From assembly GCA_013698135.1 (NCBI GenBank), contig JACCVM010000140.1, positions 1 to 6,871 of the forward strand: a stretch of 6,871 nt of DNA. The letters are read 5' to 3'. Shown here piece by piece: positions 1 to 6,068 of this stretch. The DNA is from Euzebyaceae bacterium. Its GTDB lineage: Bacteria > Actinomycetota > Nitriliruptoria > Euzebyales > Egibacteraceae. A model generated the notes under the pieces. The model was given only the letters and a program-made list of their open reading frames with translations, had not been told where the DNA came from and did not search any database. Both the position numbers and the translations under genes were made by a program. The first letter of the stretch is position 1; the number at the start of each line of letters is the position of its first letter.

Positions 1-124
1 CACCATCAACTACCCGGTGATCATGGCCGGGGGCGTCATCGCCAGCATCCCGGTGCTGGCGCTGTACGTGTTCGCGCAGCGCTACATCATCGAAGGCGTC
101 TCCCGCAGCGGCATCAAGGGTTGA
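1..124 (+). CDS. Carbohydrate ABC transporter permease, MalG type (C-terminal fragment)
   Basis: This is the 3' end of a gene that begins left of the window; 40 codons are visible, in the frame starting at base 2, ending with TGA at 122-124. The fragment has one hydrophobic segment (about residues 6-26 of the visible part, rich in V, I, A and L) followed by a short tail ending SGIKG. That ending resembles the usual C-terminus of MalG/LacG/AraQ-type inner-membrane permeases (consensus G-x-x-x-G-A-x-K-G), which form half of the channel of CUT1 sugar importers. The permease-specific EAA loop lies outside the window, so the assignment rests on the tail and on the neighbouring glycoside hydrolases. 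In this role it would import di- or oligosaccharides released outside the cell. Its stop codon overlaps the TTG start proposed for the next gene (TTGA, 121-124). Confidence 0.8.
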   Translation, partial: TINYPVIMAGGVIASIPVLALYVFAQRYIIEGVSRSGIKG

Positions 125-1206
125 GCCGGCGTATGCAGCTGGTGACCCATGCCCGCCGGATGGCCCTCGTGGTCGTGCTGGCGAGCGCCTGTGGGTCACC
201 GGCCGGTGTCGATGCCACTACCCCCGCGGCGTCGGCACCGGCTACAACCTCCGCCGAGTACAGCAATCCCGTGTTCACCCCGGTGCTGGCCGACCCGACC
301 GTCCTACGTACCGACGACGGCAGCTTCTACGCGTACGGCACGGAGGACGACTGGGGCGACGGCGAAGGGCCTCGGCAGATCCCCATCGTGCGCTCGGCCG
401 ACCTGGTCACCTGGAGCTACGTCGGCGAAGCCTTCTCTGGCGCCGGGTCGCGACCCGACTGGAAGGAGCAGGGCTTCCTGTGGGCCCCTGACATCGCCCG
501 CATCGGCAAGCGCTTCTTGCTGTACTACTCGCTGTCGATCTGGGGCGACGCCAACCCCGGCATCGGCGTGGCGACCGCCGACTCGCCCGAAGGCCCGTTC
601 ACCGACCGCGGCAAGGTTCTCGACAGCAAGGGCAGCGGCGTCGCCAACTCGATCGACCCGATGTTCTACCTCGACCAGGGCAAGCCATACCTGTTCTGGG
701 GCAGCTTCAACGGCATCTACGGGATCCGGCTGACCCAGGACGGCATGGCTGTCGCCGGCAAGAAGTTCCGCATCGCCGGGGACCCCTACGAGGCGCCTTA
801 CATCATCCGGCGCAACGGTGCGTACTGGTTCTTCGGCTCGCTGGGCTCGTGCTGCGAGTTCGAGAACAGCACCTACCACGTCGCCGTCGGCCGCGCCCAC
901 CAACTGCGGGGTCCCTATGTCGACGCCGAGGGCACCGACCTGCGCGACGGCGAAGGGACGCTGCTGCTCGACAAGGGCGAGCGGTACGTCGGCCCCGGAC
1001 ACAACGCCGTCGTCCGCGACGACGCCGGCGACGACTGGATCGTCTACCACGCGATCGCCTACGACGATCCGACCCTGCCCAGCGGCGACAACCGCCGGCC
1101 TCTGTTCATCGACCCGCTGGTTTGGGCCGACGGCTGGCCGACCGTTGCGGGGCAGTCCCCCAGCCAGCAGCCCGTTGCAGCCCCCGTCATCCGCACCACC
1201 CCATGA
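121..1206 (+). CDS. GH43 glycoside hydrolase, predicted lipoprotein (arabinanase-like)
   Basis: A 361-residue GH43 enzyme with the five-bladed beta-propeller fold, an inverting hydrolase acting on arabinan-, xylan- or galactan-type substrates. The N-terminus has basic residues (R3, R4, R12, R13), a hydrophobic core (residues 14-23) and a lipobox ending at C24 (LASAC), so it is probably a membrane-anchored lipoprotein with a Ser/Ala/Thr/Pro-rich linker to about residue 45. The family's three acidic residues are present: D58 in ADPT (general base), D179 in SIDP (pKa modulator) and E224 in YEAPY (general acid). H294 in GPGHN matches the histidine that coordinates a metal in arabinanases. The segment around C244-C245, then STYHVAVGR, resembles bacterial endo-1,5-alpha-L-arabinanases, but substrate cannot be fixed from sequence. 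TTG at 121 overlaps the permease stop; ATG at 133 is the alternative and also keeps the signal peptide. Confidence 0.88.
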   Translation: MSRRMQLVTHARRMALVVVLASACGSPAGVDATTPAASAPATTSAEYSNPVFTPVLADPTVLRTDDGSFYAYGTEDDWGDGEGPRQIPIVRSADLVTWSYVGEAFSGAGSRPDWKEQGFLWAPDIARIGKRFLLYYSLSIWGDANPGIGVATADSPEGPFTDRGKVLDSKGSGVANSIDPMFYLDQGKPYLFWGSFNGIYGIRLTQDGMAVAGKKFRIAGDPYEAPYIIRRNGAYWFFGSLGSCCEFENSTYHVAVGRAHQLRGPYVDAEGTDLRDGEGTLLLDKGERYVGPGHNAVVRDDAGDDWIVYHAIAYDDPTLPSGDNRRPLFIDPLVWADGWPTVAGQSPSQQPVAAPVIRTTP

Positions 1207-1214
1207 CCGGTTCT

Positions 1215-1220
1215 GAGGAG
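1215..1220 (+). promoter_or_regulatory. Ribosome binding site GAGGAG for the second GH43 gene
   Basis: GAGGAG matches the anti-Shine-Dalgarno sequence and lies 6 bases before ATG 1227 and 3 bases before ATG 1224. It is the only strong, well-spaced ribosome binding site I see at a gene start in the window; the other starts are overlapped with the preceding stop codon. It argues for the start at 1227 (or 1224) rather than ATG 1203, which overlaps the upstream stop. Confidence 0.65.
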
Positions 1221-1226
1221 AGCATG

Positions 1227-3131
1227 ATGCGTCCATCATCTCGTGTCCTACCGCGTCGCTACATGAGGACAGCAGCCACCGTCCGTCCCTTGCGCAGGGC
1301 GAGCCGACTGTTGCTGTTCGCCGGGCTGATCGCGGCGCTGCTCGCCCCTCAGGGCGTCGCCGGTGCGAGCGCCACGACAGCAAGCGCCACCACAGCACAA
1401 CAGGCCGGCTCAGTCCGCAGCACCTGGACGTACCGCAACCCGCTGGACCTGCGCACAAGGGCAGGCGAGGCCGTCGAGACCTGTGCCGACCCGGCCGTGC
1501 TACGGGGCCAGGAGCGCGGCGACAAACGCTGGTATCTGTTCTGCACCACCGACCCGCTCAGTGGCGATGACCGCAACGCCGACGGCGACTACAACTTCCG
1601 GCTCATCCCCACCTTCACGTCACATGATCTGGTGAACTGGACCTACCGGGGTGACGTGTTCGACGAGCGCCCGGAGTGGATGGGCGACGGGGGCCCGTGG
1701 GCGCCCGAGCCGTTCTACGCCAACGGCCAGTACTACCTGTACTACACCGCCCCCAACGTCCCCAGCGGCGGCAGCGCGATCGGCGTGGCCACCAGTCCCA
1801 CCCCCCTTGGGCCGTGGACCGACAAGGGCAGCCCGGTGGTCGAGCCGCACGCGCCGCCTACAGGCGAGGGCCTGCGCTGGGTGTTCGACCCCGAGGTGAT
1901 CAACGCCAACGGCAGGCGCTTCATCTACTACGGCAGCTACTTCGGCGGTCTATCGGTGCGCCGGCTGTCGCCCGACGGCCTTGAGTCAGACCCGGCGACG
2001 CAGTCCGAGGTCGCGATCGGTGACCGCTACGAGGGAACCCAGATCATCAAGCGTCGCGGGTGGTACTACCTGCTGGGTTCGGCAACGAACTGCTGTGCGG
2101 GCCCCCTGACCGGCTACAGCGTGTTCGCCGGGCGCTCCCGCAGTCCCCGCGGACCCTTCGTCGACCGCGACGGCGACTCGCTGCTCGCCGGCCGGGTCGG
2201 CGGCACGCCGGTCATCAGCATGAACGGCAACCGCTGGGTCGGCACCGGCCACCACGACGTCATCAACGACTTCGACGGCCAGCAGTGGATGATCTACCAC
2301 GCGATCGACCGCGACGACCCCTACCTGCGTGAGCCGGGCGGCATCAACAAGCGCCCCGCCCTGCTGGACCCGCTGGACTGGCGCAACGGCTGGCCGACCG
2401 TACAGGCCCGTCGCTGGGCGTCCGACCGGCGGATGCCGGCGCCCGCGGCCCAACCGGGACAGACCAGCACCTACCGGCCCCGGTTCCTCGGCATCGACCG
2501 CAACGGCCCCCGGATCAAGGGCCCGACCGACACCTTCAACCGCCGGCGCGTCGAGCCGGGCTGGGAGTGGGTCCGCGAGCCCGATCCGGACACCTACGGC
2601 ACCGAAGACGGCCGCTTCATCTTCCAGACCCAGGCCGCCGACCTGTTCGTCGACAGCAACACCGCGTCGGTGCTGACCCGACCCGCTCCTCGCGGGAACT
2701 TCATGATGACGACCAAGGTGAACATCGACGTGCCACCCGAAGGCTGCTGCTACAACTTCGTGCAGGCCGGGCTGGTGGCCTACGGCGACGACGACAACTT
2801 CCTGAAGCTGACCAACACCTCGATCTTCGGCACCCGCCAGACCGAGTGGGCCAAGGAACTCAAACCGGTTCCCGACGGCTACCCGCGCTACGGCAACAGC
2901 GTCGTCGGTGCTCCGGGGAACTGGACGTTCCTGCGCATCGTCGTCAAGCGCAACGCCGACGGCGAGCAGCACTACACCGGCTACAGCCGCCATCCGGGCG
3001 GACACTGGGTGCGTGGCGGTACCTGGGTCCATGACCTCGGCGATGATTTCCGCATCGGACTGGTGTCGATGGGCGGCGACGGATTCACCGCCCAGTTCGC
3101 CTACGTCCGCGTACACCGACTGCGGCATTGA
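1227..3131 (+). CDS. Secreted GH43 glycoside hydrolase with C-terminal concanavalin-like domain
   Basis: A 634-residue two-domain enzyme. Residues 1-47 look like a signal peptide with a long basic n-region, a hydrophobic core at about 28-40 and a likely AGA-S cleavage site near residue 47; no lipobox is seen, so it should be released or held in the wall. The GH43 propeller spans about 67-395, with D88 (CADPAV) as base, D221 (VFDPEV) as pKa modulator, E269 (YEGTQ) as acid and H342 in VGTGHHD at the usual metal site. From about 433 (TDTFNRRR) to the end is a beta-sandwich of the DUF1349/GH43 C2 type, which often shapes the active site or binds sugar. The propeller shares several segments with the preceding protein (IGVAT, YHAI, DP-L-W-GWPTV), so the two are diverged paralogues. 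Start chosen from the ribosome binding site at 1215-1220; ATG 1203, 1224 and 1263 are alternatives in the same frame. Confidence 0.87.
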   Translation: MRPSSRVLPRRYMRTAATVRPLRRASRLLLFAGLIAALLAPQGVAGASATTASATTAQQAGSVRSTWTYRNPLDLRTRAGEAVETCADPAVLRGQERGDKRWYLFCTTDPLSGDDRNADGDYNFRLIPTFTSHDLVNWTYRGDVFDERPEWMGDGGPWAPEPFYANGQYYLYYTAPNVPSGGSAIGVATSPTPLGPWTDKGSPVVEPHAPPTGEGLRWVFDPEVINANGRRFIYYGSYFGGLSVRRLSPDGLESDPATQSEVAIGDRYEGTQIIKRRGWYYLLGSATNCCAGPLTGYSVFAGRSRSPRGPFVDRDGDSLLAGRVGGTPVISMNGNRWVGTGHHDVINDFDGQQWMIYHAIDRDDPYLREPGGINKRPALLDPLDWRNGWPTVQARRWASDRRMPAPAAQPGQTSTYRPRFLGIDRNGPRIKGPTDTFNRRRVEPGWEWVREPDPDTYGTEDGRFIFQTQAADLFVDSNTASVLTRPAPRGNFMMTTKVNIDVPPEGCCYNFVQAGLVAYGDDDNFLKLTNTSIFGTRQTEWAKELKPVPDGYPRYGNSVVGAPGNWTFLRIVVKRNADGEQHYTGYSRHPGGHWVRGGTWVHDLGDDFRIGLVSMGGDGFTAQFAYVRVHRLRH

Positions 3132-4096
3132 GTCAACCGACCTACACGAACCCGGTCCACGACGGCTACTTCGCGGATCCGGCCGTGCTCCGCGTCGCGG
3201 ACGAATATTGGGCCTACGGCACCGGGTCGGCTCCGGGCGGACGACCATTCCAGGTCCTGCGCTCGGTCGACCTGGTGCATTGGGAGCCGGTCGGCGGCGC
3301 CCTTGAGCCGTATGCGACCTCTGGCGGCCAGGACTGCTGGGCGCCCGAGGTTGCCGTGGACGGTGGCACCTTCTACCTGTACTACTCGGTCGGCGTAGGC
3401 GACCGCAGTCACCGGCTGCGTGTCGCCATCGCCGACGACCCCGCCGGTCCGTTCGTCGACTCCGGGCGCCTGCTGACACCGAGGGAACGCTTCGCCATCG
3501 ACCCGCACCCCTTCCGCGACTTCGACGGGCAGTGGTACCTGTACTACGCCCGCGACGTGCTGGACGGCGAGCGGGTGGGCACCGCGCTGGCGGTGGATCG
3601 GCTGGTCGACATGACGACATTGGCCGGCGATCCCCGTCCCGTGCTGCGCGCCAGCGCCGACTGGCAGCTGTTCGAGGCGCAGCGGGCCATCTACGGCGGC
3701 GTCCACGACTGGTACACCCTCGAAGGCCCCTTCGTCGTCGCAAGAGCGGGCCGCTACTTCTGCTTCTACTCGGGCGGTCGCTGGGACGGCTCGGGCTACG
3801 GGGTCTCCTACGCCGCCGCCGACCACCCACTGGGACCTTTCACCGAGCCCGTCACCGAGGGGCCCGCAGTGCTGCGGACCGTGCCCGGCGCCGTGCTCGG
3901 CCCGGGGCACAACGTCGTCGTCACGGCTGACGACGGCAGCGACTACCTCGTCTACCACGCCTGGGATCCCGCGGGCACCGCCCGGCGGATGTGCATCGAC
4001 CGCCTCGAGTGGGACCTCGACGGTCCCTGCGCAACCACCCCGACGACGACCCCGCAACCGGTGCCGGTGGTGCGGGCGGGCGCGGCGCGGCAGTGA
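3128..4096 (+). CDS. GH43 glycoside hydrolase, predicted cytoplasmic
   Basis: A 322-residue single-domain GH43 enzyme without signal peptide or membrane segment: the propeller begins almost at once (YTNPV at residues 6-10). Catalytic residues are all recognisable: D17 in YFADPAV (base), D125 in FAIDPHP (pKa modulator), E199 in LEGPFV (general acid), and H261 in LGPGHN (metal-site histidine). The lack of export signal suggests it cleaves short imported oligosaccharides, releasing arabinose, xylose or galactose; alpha-L-arabinofuranosidase or beta-xylosidase-type activity is most typical, but this is inference. It lacks the vicinal cysteine pair of the two secreted paralogues and is clearly more distant from them. 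The TTG start overlaps the previous stop (TTGA) and is effectively forced: in this frame the stretch from the TGA at 3044-3046 to 3128 has no ATG, GTG or TTG, and the next start would remove D17. Confidence 0.88.
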   Translation: MSQPTYTNPVHDGYFADPAVLRVADEYWAYGTGSAPGGRPFQVLRSVDLVHWEPVGGALEPYATSGGQDCWAPEVAVDGGTFYLYYSVGVGDRSHRLRVAIADDPAGPFVDSGRLLTPRERFAIDPHPFRDFDGQWYLYYARDVLDGERVGTALAVDRLVDMTTLAGDPRPVLRASADWQLFEAQRAIYGGVHDWYTLEGPFVVARAGRYFCFYSGGRWDGSGYGVSYAAADHPLGPFTEPVTEGPAVLRTVPGAVLGPGHNVVVTADDGSDYLVYHAWDPAGTARRMCIDRLEWDLDGPCATTPTTTPQPVPVVRAGAARQ

Positions 4097-4893
4097 GCGC
4101 ATCCTCGGTCGAGGTCGTCGTCCCCGCACGACTGCGGCGTGAGCGGATGCGGTCGGTCATCAACGACCGCGACTTCGTCCGCGTCGCCGACCTGTCGCTG
4201 ATGTTCGGGATCTCCGAGGTCACCGTCCGCTCCGACCTCGACGAGCTGGCGCATCGGGGGCAAGTCCGCCGGATCCGCGGTGGCGCCGTGCCCCGCGCAG
4301 AGTCGGCTGCGGAGCGATCCTTCGAGGAGAGTGCTGGCGCCAACGCCGCCGAGAAGGACGCAATCGGCAGGGCCGCCGCGGCCCTGGTCGCCGCCGGTGA
4401 CACGATCCTGCTCGACGTCGGAACCACCACCAACGCCGTCGCGCGCGCCCTGGTCGACCGCGCCGACCTGTCCGATGTCGTGGTGCTGACCAGCGGGCTC
4501 AACATCGCGCTGACCCTGGAGCCGGCGATCCCGCGCTTCACCGTCGTCGTCACGGGCGGCACCTTGCGGCCGCTGCAGCACAGCCTCGTCGACCCGCTGG
4601 CGGGCGTGGTGCTCGACCGCATCAACGTGGGCACCCTGTTCCTCGGCTGCAACGGCGTCGACCCCGAAGGCGGGGTCACCAACATCAACCTGCCGGAGGC
4701 CGACGTGAAGCGGCGGATGCTGGCCGCCGCACGCCGGCGGGTGGTCACCGCCGACGGCTCCAAGGTCGGCGACGTGGCACTGGCCCACCTGTGCGATGTC
4801 GCCGCCGTGGACCTGCTGATCACCTCGGCGTCGGCCGATCCACAGATCCTGCAGCGGCTGCAAGAGCAGGGCCTGGAGATACTGGTGACATGA
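4093..4893 (+). CDS. DeoR-family transcriptional repressor of sugar metabolism
   Basis: A 266-residue regulator of usual DeoR length. The N-terminal winged helix-turn-helix covers about residues 12-66: RRERMRSVI, then VADLSLMFGIS, the recognition helix EVTVRSDLDEL and the family hallmark RRIRGGAVP. The C-terminal DeoRC sensor domain (about 86-245) has the sugar-phosphate-isomerase-like fold, with the phosphate-loop-like segment LLDVGTTT (107-113), TSGLN (133-137), VTGGTLRP (153-160) and the late TADGSKVG (219-226). Such proteins normally bind a phosphorylated sugar intermediate and release their operator. The effector here may be a galactose or arabinose phosphate, inferred from neighbours only. 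GTG 4093 overlaps the upstream stop (GTGA). The frame is open back to 3991, but the upstream part is the reading-frame shadow of the GH43 gene. Being inside the operon, it would be co-expressed with its targets and probably autoregulated. Confidence 0.9.
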   Translation: MSASSVEVVVPARLRRERMRSVINDRDFVRVADLSLMFGISEVTVRSDLDELAHRGQVRRIRGGAVPRAESAAERSFEESAGANAAEKDAIGRAAAALVAAGDTILLDVGTTTNAVARALVDRADLSDVVVLTSGLNIALTLEPAIPRFTVVVTGGTLRPLQHSLVDPLAGVVLDRINVGTLFLGCNGVDPEGGVTNINLPEADVKRRMLAAARRRVVTADGSKVGDVALAHLCDVAAVDLLITSASADPQILQRLQEQGLEILVT

Positions 4894-6068
4894 CGGCGAC
4901 CGCGTGGACCCACATCCCGGCAGCCAGCACGATGCCGCGGCACACCCTGCGCCACCCCGACGGGCGCTGCCTGTACGTCTACGGTCCGCTGCGTGGCGGC
5001 CTGCGGGCCGACGAGACGCCGACCCCTCCGCCGACCGCATTGCACCAGCGCTGCGACCTGTTGACCGGTGGCTGGGTCGCCATCTCCCCGTCACGCAACG
5101 CCCGCCCCCAGACGGGGGCCGACGTGCCGACGACCCCCGCGTCGGACCGCTCGCCGAGCTGCCCGCTGTGCCCCGGCGGTCCTGAGGTGCCATTCTCCTA
5201 TGACGCGGCGGTCTTCGAGAACCGCTTCCCGTCGCTGTCCCCGCACCCACCACCACCACCCCGCAACCAGGATCTGGCGGTGCCGTCGTTCGGTCGCTGC
5301 GAGGTCGTGCTGTACACCGAGTCCCACGTCGGTTCACTGGCGACGCTGACGCCCTTGCAAGTGGCGCGCGTTGTCGCCGTCTGGCGGGACCGGTCGCGGG
5401 ATCTGTGGGCGCAACGCCGGCACCGCCACGTGCTCATCTTCGAAAACCGCGGGGAGGAAGTTGGCGCCACCCTGTCCCACCCACACGGTCAGATCTACGC
5501 CTTCGACCGGCTGCCACCGCTGACCGCCCGGCGTGTCTCGACACTGGTCGAGCACCGCGACCGGGCTGGGCGCTGCCTGTCGTGCGAGATCGTGGCTCGC
5601 GACGACCGGGCGGCAGAACGCGCGGTTGCGCACAACGACTCGTTCGCGGTGGCGGTGCCCTACGCCGCGCGCTGGCCCTACGAGGTCCACGTGCGCGCAC
5701 GGCGTCACGGGCTGCGCCGCCTCGGCGACCTGACGCCGTCCGAGCGCCTGGATCTGGCCGCCGCCCTCCAGGAGGTCGTGATCCGCTACGACGGGCTGTT
5801 CGGCACCGACCTGCCGTACATGATGGTCGCCCAGGAAGCCCCAGCAGGCGACGACGGCCAGCCCCAAGCCGACTGGCACCTGTCGTTCGAGTTCCTGCCG
5901 CCTCATCGCAGCGCCACCAAGCTGAAGGTTCGCGCGTCAGTGGAGACCTCGACGGGGCTGTTCATCAACGACACGCTGCCGGAGATGTCGGCCGCGGCGC
6001 TCGCCGACGTCGCGGTGCCGCCGCGATCATGGGACGGCATCACCGTCCCCGACACCCAGCCGGCATGA
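4890..6068 (+). CDS. galT: Galactose-1-phosphate uridylyltransferase
   Basis: A 392-residue HIT-superfamily enzyme that transfers UMP between UDP-glucose and galactose 1-phosphate, the second step of the Leloir pathway in the cytoplasm. The active-site motif SHPHGQIYAF is intact: H199 is the nucleophile that becomes uridylylated (E. coli H166), and Q201 matches E. coli Q168. Zinc ligands are C91 and C94 (CPLC), H146 (ESHVGSL) and H197. FENRGEEVGATL (184-195) precedes the motif as in homologues, and the C-terminal half ends with the typical LPP..RSATKLKVRAS and FINDTLPE. The E. coli iron-site pair H-x-H aligns with S332 and E334, so that site is probably absent. The length is slightly above the E. 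coli enzyme (348), partly from an N-terminal extension. ATG 4890 overlaps the deoR-type gene's stop (ATGA); GGAG at 4875-4878 could serve as a weak ribosome binding site. No galK or galE is inside the window. Confidence 0.92.
   Translation: MTATAWTHIPAASTMPRHTLRHPDGRCLYVYGPLRGGLRADETPTPPPTALHQRCDLLTGGWVAISPSRNARPQTGADVPTTPASDRSPSCPLCPGGPEVPFSYDAAVFENRFPSLSPHPPPPPRNQDLAVPSFGRCEVVLYTESHVGSLATLTPLQVARVVAVWRDRSRDLWAQRRHRHVLIFENRGEEVGATLSHPHGQIYAFDRLPPLTARRVSTLVEHRDRAGRCLSCEIVARDDRAAERAVAHNDSFAVAVPYAARWPYEVHVRARRHGLRRLGDLTPSERLDLAAALQEVVIRYDGLFGTDLPYMMVAQEAPAGDDGQPQADWHLSFEFLPPHRSATKLKVRASVETSTGLFINDTLPEMSAAALADVAVPPRSWDGITVPDTQPA

Noticed and set aside
1207..1226. Possible promoter or terminator in the gap before the second GH43
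   Set aside because: The gap is about 20 bases, has no inverted repeat or plausible -35/-10 pair, and is fully accounted for by the ribosome binding site.
1284..1330. Twin-arginine (Tat) signal in the second GH43
   Set aside because: An RR pair precedes the hydrophobic core, but the following residues (A-S-R-L) do not fit the SRRxFLK motif, so a general Sec signal is the better call.
304..1458. Antisense open frame opposite the first GH43 gene and the start of the second
   Set aside because: It spans a gene junction on the other strand, has repetitive Val/Ala/Gly/Asp composition typical of antisense GC-rich frames, and has no domain signature.
1986..3830. Long antisense open frame of 614 codons
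   Set aside because: It lies opposite two clear GH43 genes, is Arg/Gly/Pro-rich with low complexity, and shows no recognisable domain. Long antisense frames are expected in very GC-rich coding DNA.
3991..4092. Longer N-terminus for the DeoR regulator (ATG 3991)
   Set aside because: The extra residues are a Pro/Gly/Arg-rich shadow of the GH43 3' end, and the helix-turn-helix of the family starts normally shortly after GTG 4093.
121..4096. Assignment of the GH43 proteins as exo-beta-1,3-galactanases (suggested by galT)
   Set aside because: Members of that GH43 subgroup lack the usual catalytic-base Asp, whereas all three proteins here keep it in an ADP motif, so the galT link must be explained otherwise.
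5243..5262. Short CCA/CAC repeat inside galT
   Set aside because: It encodes a proline run (HPPPPPP) in frame at a loop position; four to five repeat units in GC-rich coding DNA is not a notable microsatellite.
3952..5337. Long antisense open frames opposite the regulator and galT
   Set aside because: Both antisense frames there are compositional shadows of the sense genes, which have intact family motifs; the antisense products show none.
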